Positions 62,354 to 64,000 of a DNA stretch of 64,000 bases are shown here, piece after piece. The stretch comes from Ferribacterium limneticum (GTDB lineage Bacteria > Pseudomonadota > Gammaproteobacteria > Burkholderiales > Rhodocyclaceae): NCBI RefSeq assembly GCF_020510565.1, contig NZ_CP075189.1, forward strand, positions 2,340,501-2,404,500. Direction: 5' to 3'. The first letter of the stretch is position 1, and each line of letters begins with the position of its first letter. A model generated the notes under the pieces. That model searched no databases, was not told where the DNA came from, and saw nothing but the letters and a program-made list of their open reading frames with translations. The position numbers were made by a program, and so were the translations under genes.

Positions 62354-62753
62354 TATTTTCGGGCTCCAGCGCACGGCAGCACGCTGCAACGAAACGCCCG
62401 GGCAGGCAGCGACAGTTTCAGTTTTCGGGTTGCGTCATAAATGGTTGGCAAAGGCGATGGTGAATGTGCTGATCAACAGACGGCCGCGTGCTTTTTATTG
62501 AAATGCGCGACCTGAAAATTCCTGCAACGGGCAATCCGTGCGTGCTTACAGTGGGCTTATCCATTAACATCACTACTTTTGGTGAGTGAACTTAACCAGT
62601 CGTTTTACGTTGGTCTGGCCTGGGCAGTTGGCACAGGTGAGACTTTCGAGCCTGCCGCTTGGCGGTCGCGCATTTAGCGCAAGGTCACAAACGGTCTGAC
62701 GGTTCGGCATCTCTTGCAAACCGAGACGTAGAACGCAGGCAGTATATTAGAAA
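62354..62753. other. 400-bp divergent rne/rluC regulatory region
   Basis: No gene is visible. The rne side probably holds a long 5' leader; in E. coli such a leader mediates RNase E autoregulation. CTGGAGC serves as ribosome site at the rne start. On the rluC side TATATT (62743-62748) ends only five bases before the rluC ATG. If it is the -10 box, the transcript would be leaderless. I could not fold the leader by eye. Confidence 0.45.
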
Positions 62754-63758
62754 ATGACCGGGGTAGGTAACAATTCAGTCACGCACGCAGTCATCGGCGA
62801 AGAAGAAGAGGGGCAGCGCCTCGACAACTTTTTGATTCGCCGTTGCAAGGGGGTTCCGAAGAGCCATATCTACCGGATTTTGCGGAGCGGAGAAGTACGG
62901 GTGAATAGCGGCCGGGTTGATGCAACTTATCGTCTTTGCGCTGGCGATAATGTGCGAATTCCGCCGATTCGCATTGCTGAGCGGCCGCAAAACGAGGTCG
63001 ACGAAGTCGCCAAGGAGCGCGTCGATCTGCCGATTATTTACGAAGACGAGGCAATGCTCGTCATCGACAAGCCGGAAGGTATTGCCGTCCATGGTGGCAG
63101 CGGCGTCAGTTTTGGCGTGATCGAGGCTTTGCGCCGACAGCGACCGCAAGCCAAGTTTCTTGAGCTGGCGCACCGACTTGATCGCGAGACCTCCGGTGTG
63201 CTGCTCGTTGGCAAGAAGCGACTGGCGCTGACTGCGTTGCACGACATGTTTCGCGAACACGGGGCAGGGGCTGACAAGCGCTATCTGGTTCTGGTCAAAG
63301 GGCGTTGGATGAACGTCACCCAGCACGTGAAGTTGCCCCTGCACAAATATCTGACTGAGGGCGGTGAGCGGCGTGTTTCGGTAAATCCCGAGGGCAAGGC
63401 TTCACATACGATCTTCCGTTTGCTGGCTCGCTGGTCGGATATGAGCCTACTTGAAGCGCAACTGAAAACCGGGCGCACGCACCAGATTCGAGTTCATCTG
63501 GCGCATCTTGGCTTTCCTATCCTTGGTGACGAGAAGTACGGTGATTTCGCGTTGAACAAGAATCTGAAACGCGATGGCCTGAAACGCATGGCGCTCCATG
63601 CCTGGCGGATGGCTTTTCGCCACCCGCTGATGGCAACTCCGCTTGAGTGTATTGCGCCACTGCCGGATAGCTTCGGTAGCTACATTGCCACGGTCAACCG
63701 GAAAAAAGACCCGGAATTCAAATCCGACAATCTGGACGAGATATTGAACAAACGATGA
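62754..63758 (+). CDS. rluC: 23S rRNA pseudouridine synthase RluC
   Basis: A 334-residue RluA-family enzyme. The N-terminal S4 domain (EGQRLDNFLIRRCKGVPKSHIYRILRSGEVRVN) precedes the catalytic domain, with HRLDRETSGVLLVGKK (catalytic Asp) and KTGRTHQIRVHLAHLGFPILGDEKYG. It probably modifies U955, U2504 and U2580 of 23S rRNA. The last 20 residues (TVNRKKDPEFKSDNLDE and on) are partly encoded by a dispersed repeat. Divergence from rne is a conserved arrangement. Confidence 0.94.
   Translation: MTGVGNNSVTHAVIGEEEEGQRLDNFLIRRCKGVPKSHIYRILRSGEVRVNSGRVDATYRLCAGDNVRIPPIRIAERPQNEVDEVAKERVDLPIIYEDEAMLVIDKPEGIAVHGGSGVSFGVIEALRRQRPQAKFLELAHRLDRETSGVLLVGKKRLALTALHDMFREHGAGADKRYLVLVKGRWMNVTQHVKLPLHKYLTEGGERRVSVNPEGKASHTIFRLLARWSDMSLLEAQLKTGRTHQIRVHLAHLGFPILGDEKYGDFALNKNLKRDGLKRMALHAWRMAFRHPLMATPLECIAPLPDSFGSYIATVNRKKDPEFKSDNLDEILNKR
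63688..63722 (+). repeat. Dispersed 35-bp repeat, copy 9 (end of rluC)
   Basis: CCACGGTCAACCGGAAA, AAA, GACCCGGAATTCAAA. It is in frame within rluC, encoding ATVNRKKDPEFK close to the C-terminus, the same frame of the left block as in alr. Confidence 0.85.
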
Positions 63759-64000
63759 AATACGAACTGGTAGTCTTTGACTGGGATGGCACGCTGCTCG
63801 ACTCGGCTGGCGCCATCGTTCATGCCATCCAGGCGTCTTGCCGCGATCTGGGCTTATCAGTCCCGGATGATGCCCGTGCTCGCCATGTTATTGGACTTGG
63901 GCTGGCTGACGCTTTGCGCCATGCCGTACCGGATTTGCCTCCCGAAAGTACGCAGGCGATGGTCGAGCGCTATCGTTTTCACTATCTGTCTGGCGATAAG
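63755..64000 (+). CDS. HAD-family phosphatase, N-terminal fragment
   Basis: The first 82 residues of a HAD hydrolase of the Gph/PGMB type. MKYELVVFDWDGTLLDS holds the nucleophile Asp in DWDGT, and a cap domain begins after it. It overlaps the rluC stop (ATGA) and runs off the right edge. This gene is often found directly after rluC. The substrate (phosphoglycolate or similar) is not certain. Confidence 0.88.
   Translation, partial: MKYELVVFDWDGTLLDSAGAIVHAIQASCRDLGLSVPDDARARHVIGLGLADALRHAVPDLPPESTQAMVERYRFHYLSGDK

Noticed and set aside
1..64000. CRISPR arrays, IS elements and prophage genes
   Set aside because: No regularly spaced direct repeats, transposase or phage genes occur in the window.

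Overview
The window reads as one contiguous, gene-dense stretch (64 kb, about 65 genes) of a GC-rich betaproteobacterial chromosome. Gene content and order point to the Rhodocyclales (Dechloromonas/Azonexus-like): an iscR-isc operon with an extra cysteine desulfurase, PEP-CTERM surface proteins, RNase E with an Arg-rich scaffold, many c-di-GMP genes, and betaproteobacterial-type CysE, RadA and Mfd. This assignment is inferred from protein character; no 16S gene is present. No phage, insertion sequence or CRISPR array was seen.

Layout. 1-3.2 kb: tail of a TPR protein, a PEP-CTERM protein behind a sigma-54-type promoter, and an acyl carrier protein with a lipoprotein serine hydrolase. 3.3-13.5 kb: cysE, then iscR, a second desulfurase, iscS, iscU, iscA, hscB, hscA, fdx, iscX, four small genes and a SulP transporter. 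13.5-19.8 kb (minus): serB, a small membrane protein, a DUF167 protein, aroG and mfd. 19.9-25.6 kb: an Hcp-like PEP-CTERM protein, two small genes, then a compact minus-strand AmmeMemoRadiSam operon flanked by an alpha/beta hydrolase and an MgtC/DUF4010 membrane protein. 25.6-31.9 kb: ispD-ispF-thpR, an OmpR/EnvZ-type pair, an Arg-rich exported protein, and tsaB-rimI-udg. 31.9-41.5 kb: lplT, then LysR-alr-radA-GGDEF/EAL-FtsX-like permease. 41.5-46.4 kb: a partner-switching signalling island (RsbW-like kinase, FecR protein, OmpA-like lipoprotein, CHASE2-PP2C phosphatase, MBL-fold hydrolase, STAS protein). 46.4-53.6 kb: YgiQ radical SAM, GGDEF, truncated haemoglobin, typA, moaA. 53.6-64 kb: tRNA-Asn, an AsmA-like protein, an aminotransferase, uvrB, LMW phosphatase, rne, rluC and the start of a HAD phosphatase.

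The most unusual signal is a dispersed repeat of about 35 bp. It has a left block CCACGGTCAACCGGAAA, a 3-5 base spacer, and a right block close to GGCCAAAAT followed by an A-rich end. Nine recognisable copies and two degenerate candidates lie between 15 kb and 63.7 kb. Several are inside reading frames: they encode a loop in the RsbW-like kinase, a segment of YgiQ and the C-terminus of RluC, and they supply the stop codons of alr and the hydrolase and the start codon of radA. I do not recognise it as a named family. It behaves like an in-frame-tolerated small mobile repeat or a dispersed protein-binding site.

Two other candidates for poorly described systems are the partner-switching island at 41.5-46.4 kb and the AmmeMemoRadiSam operon with its two coupled neighbours.
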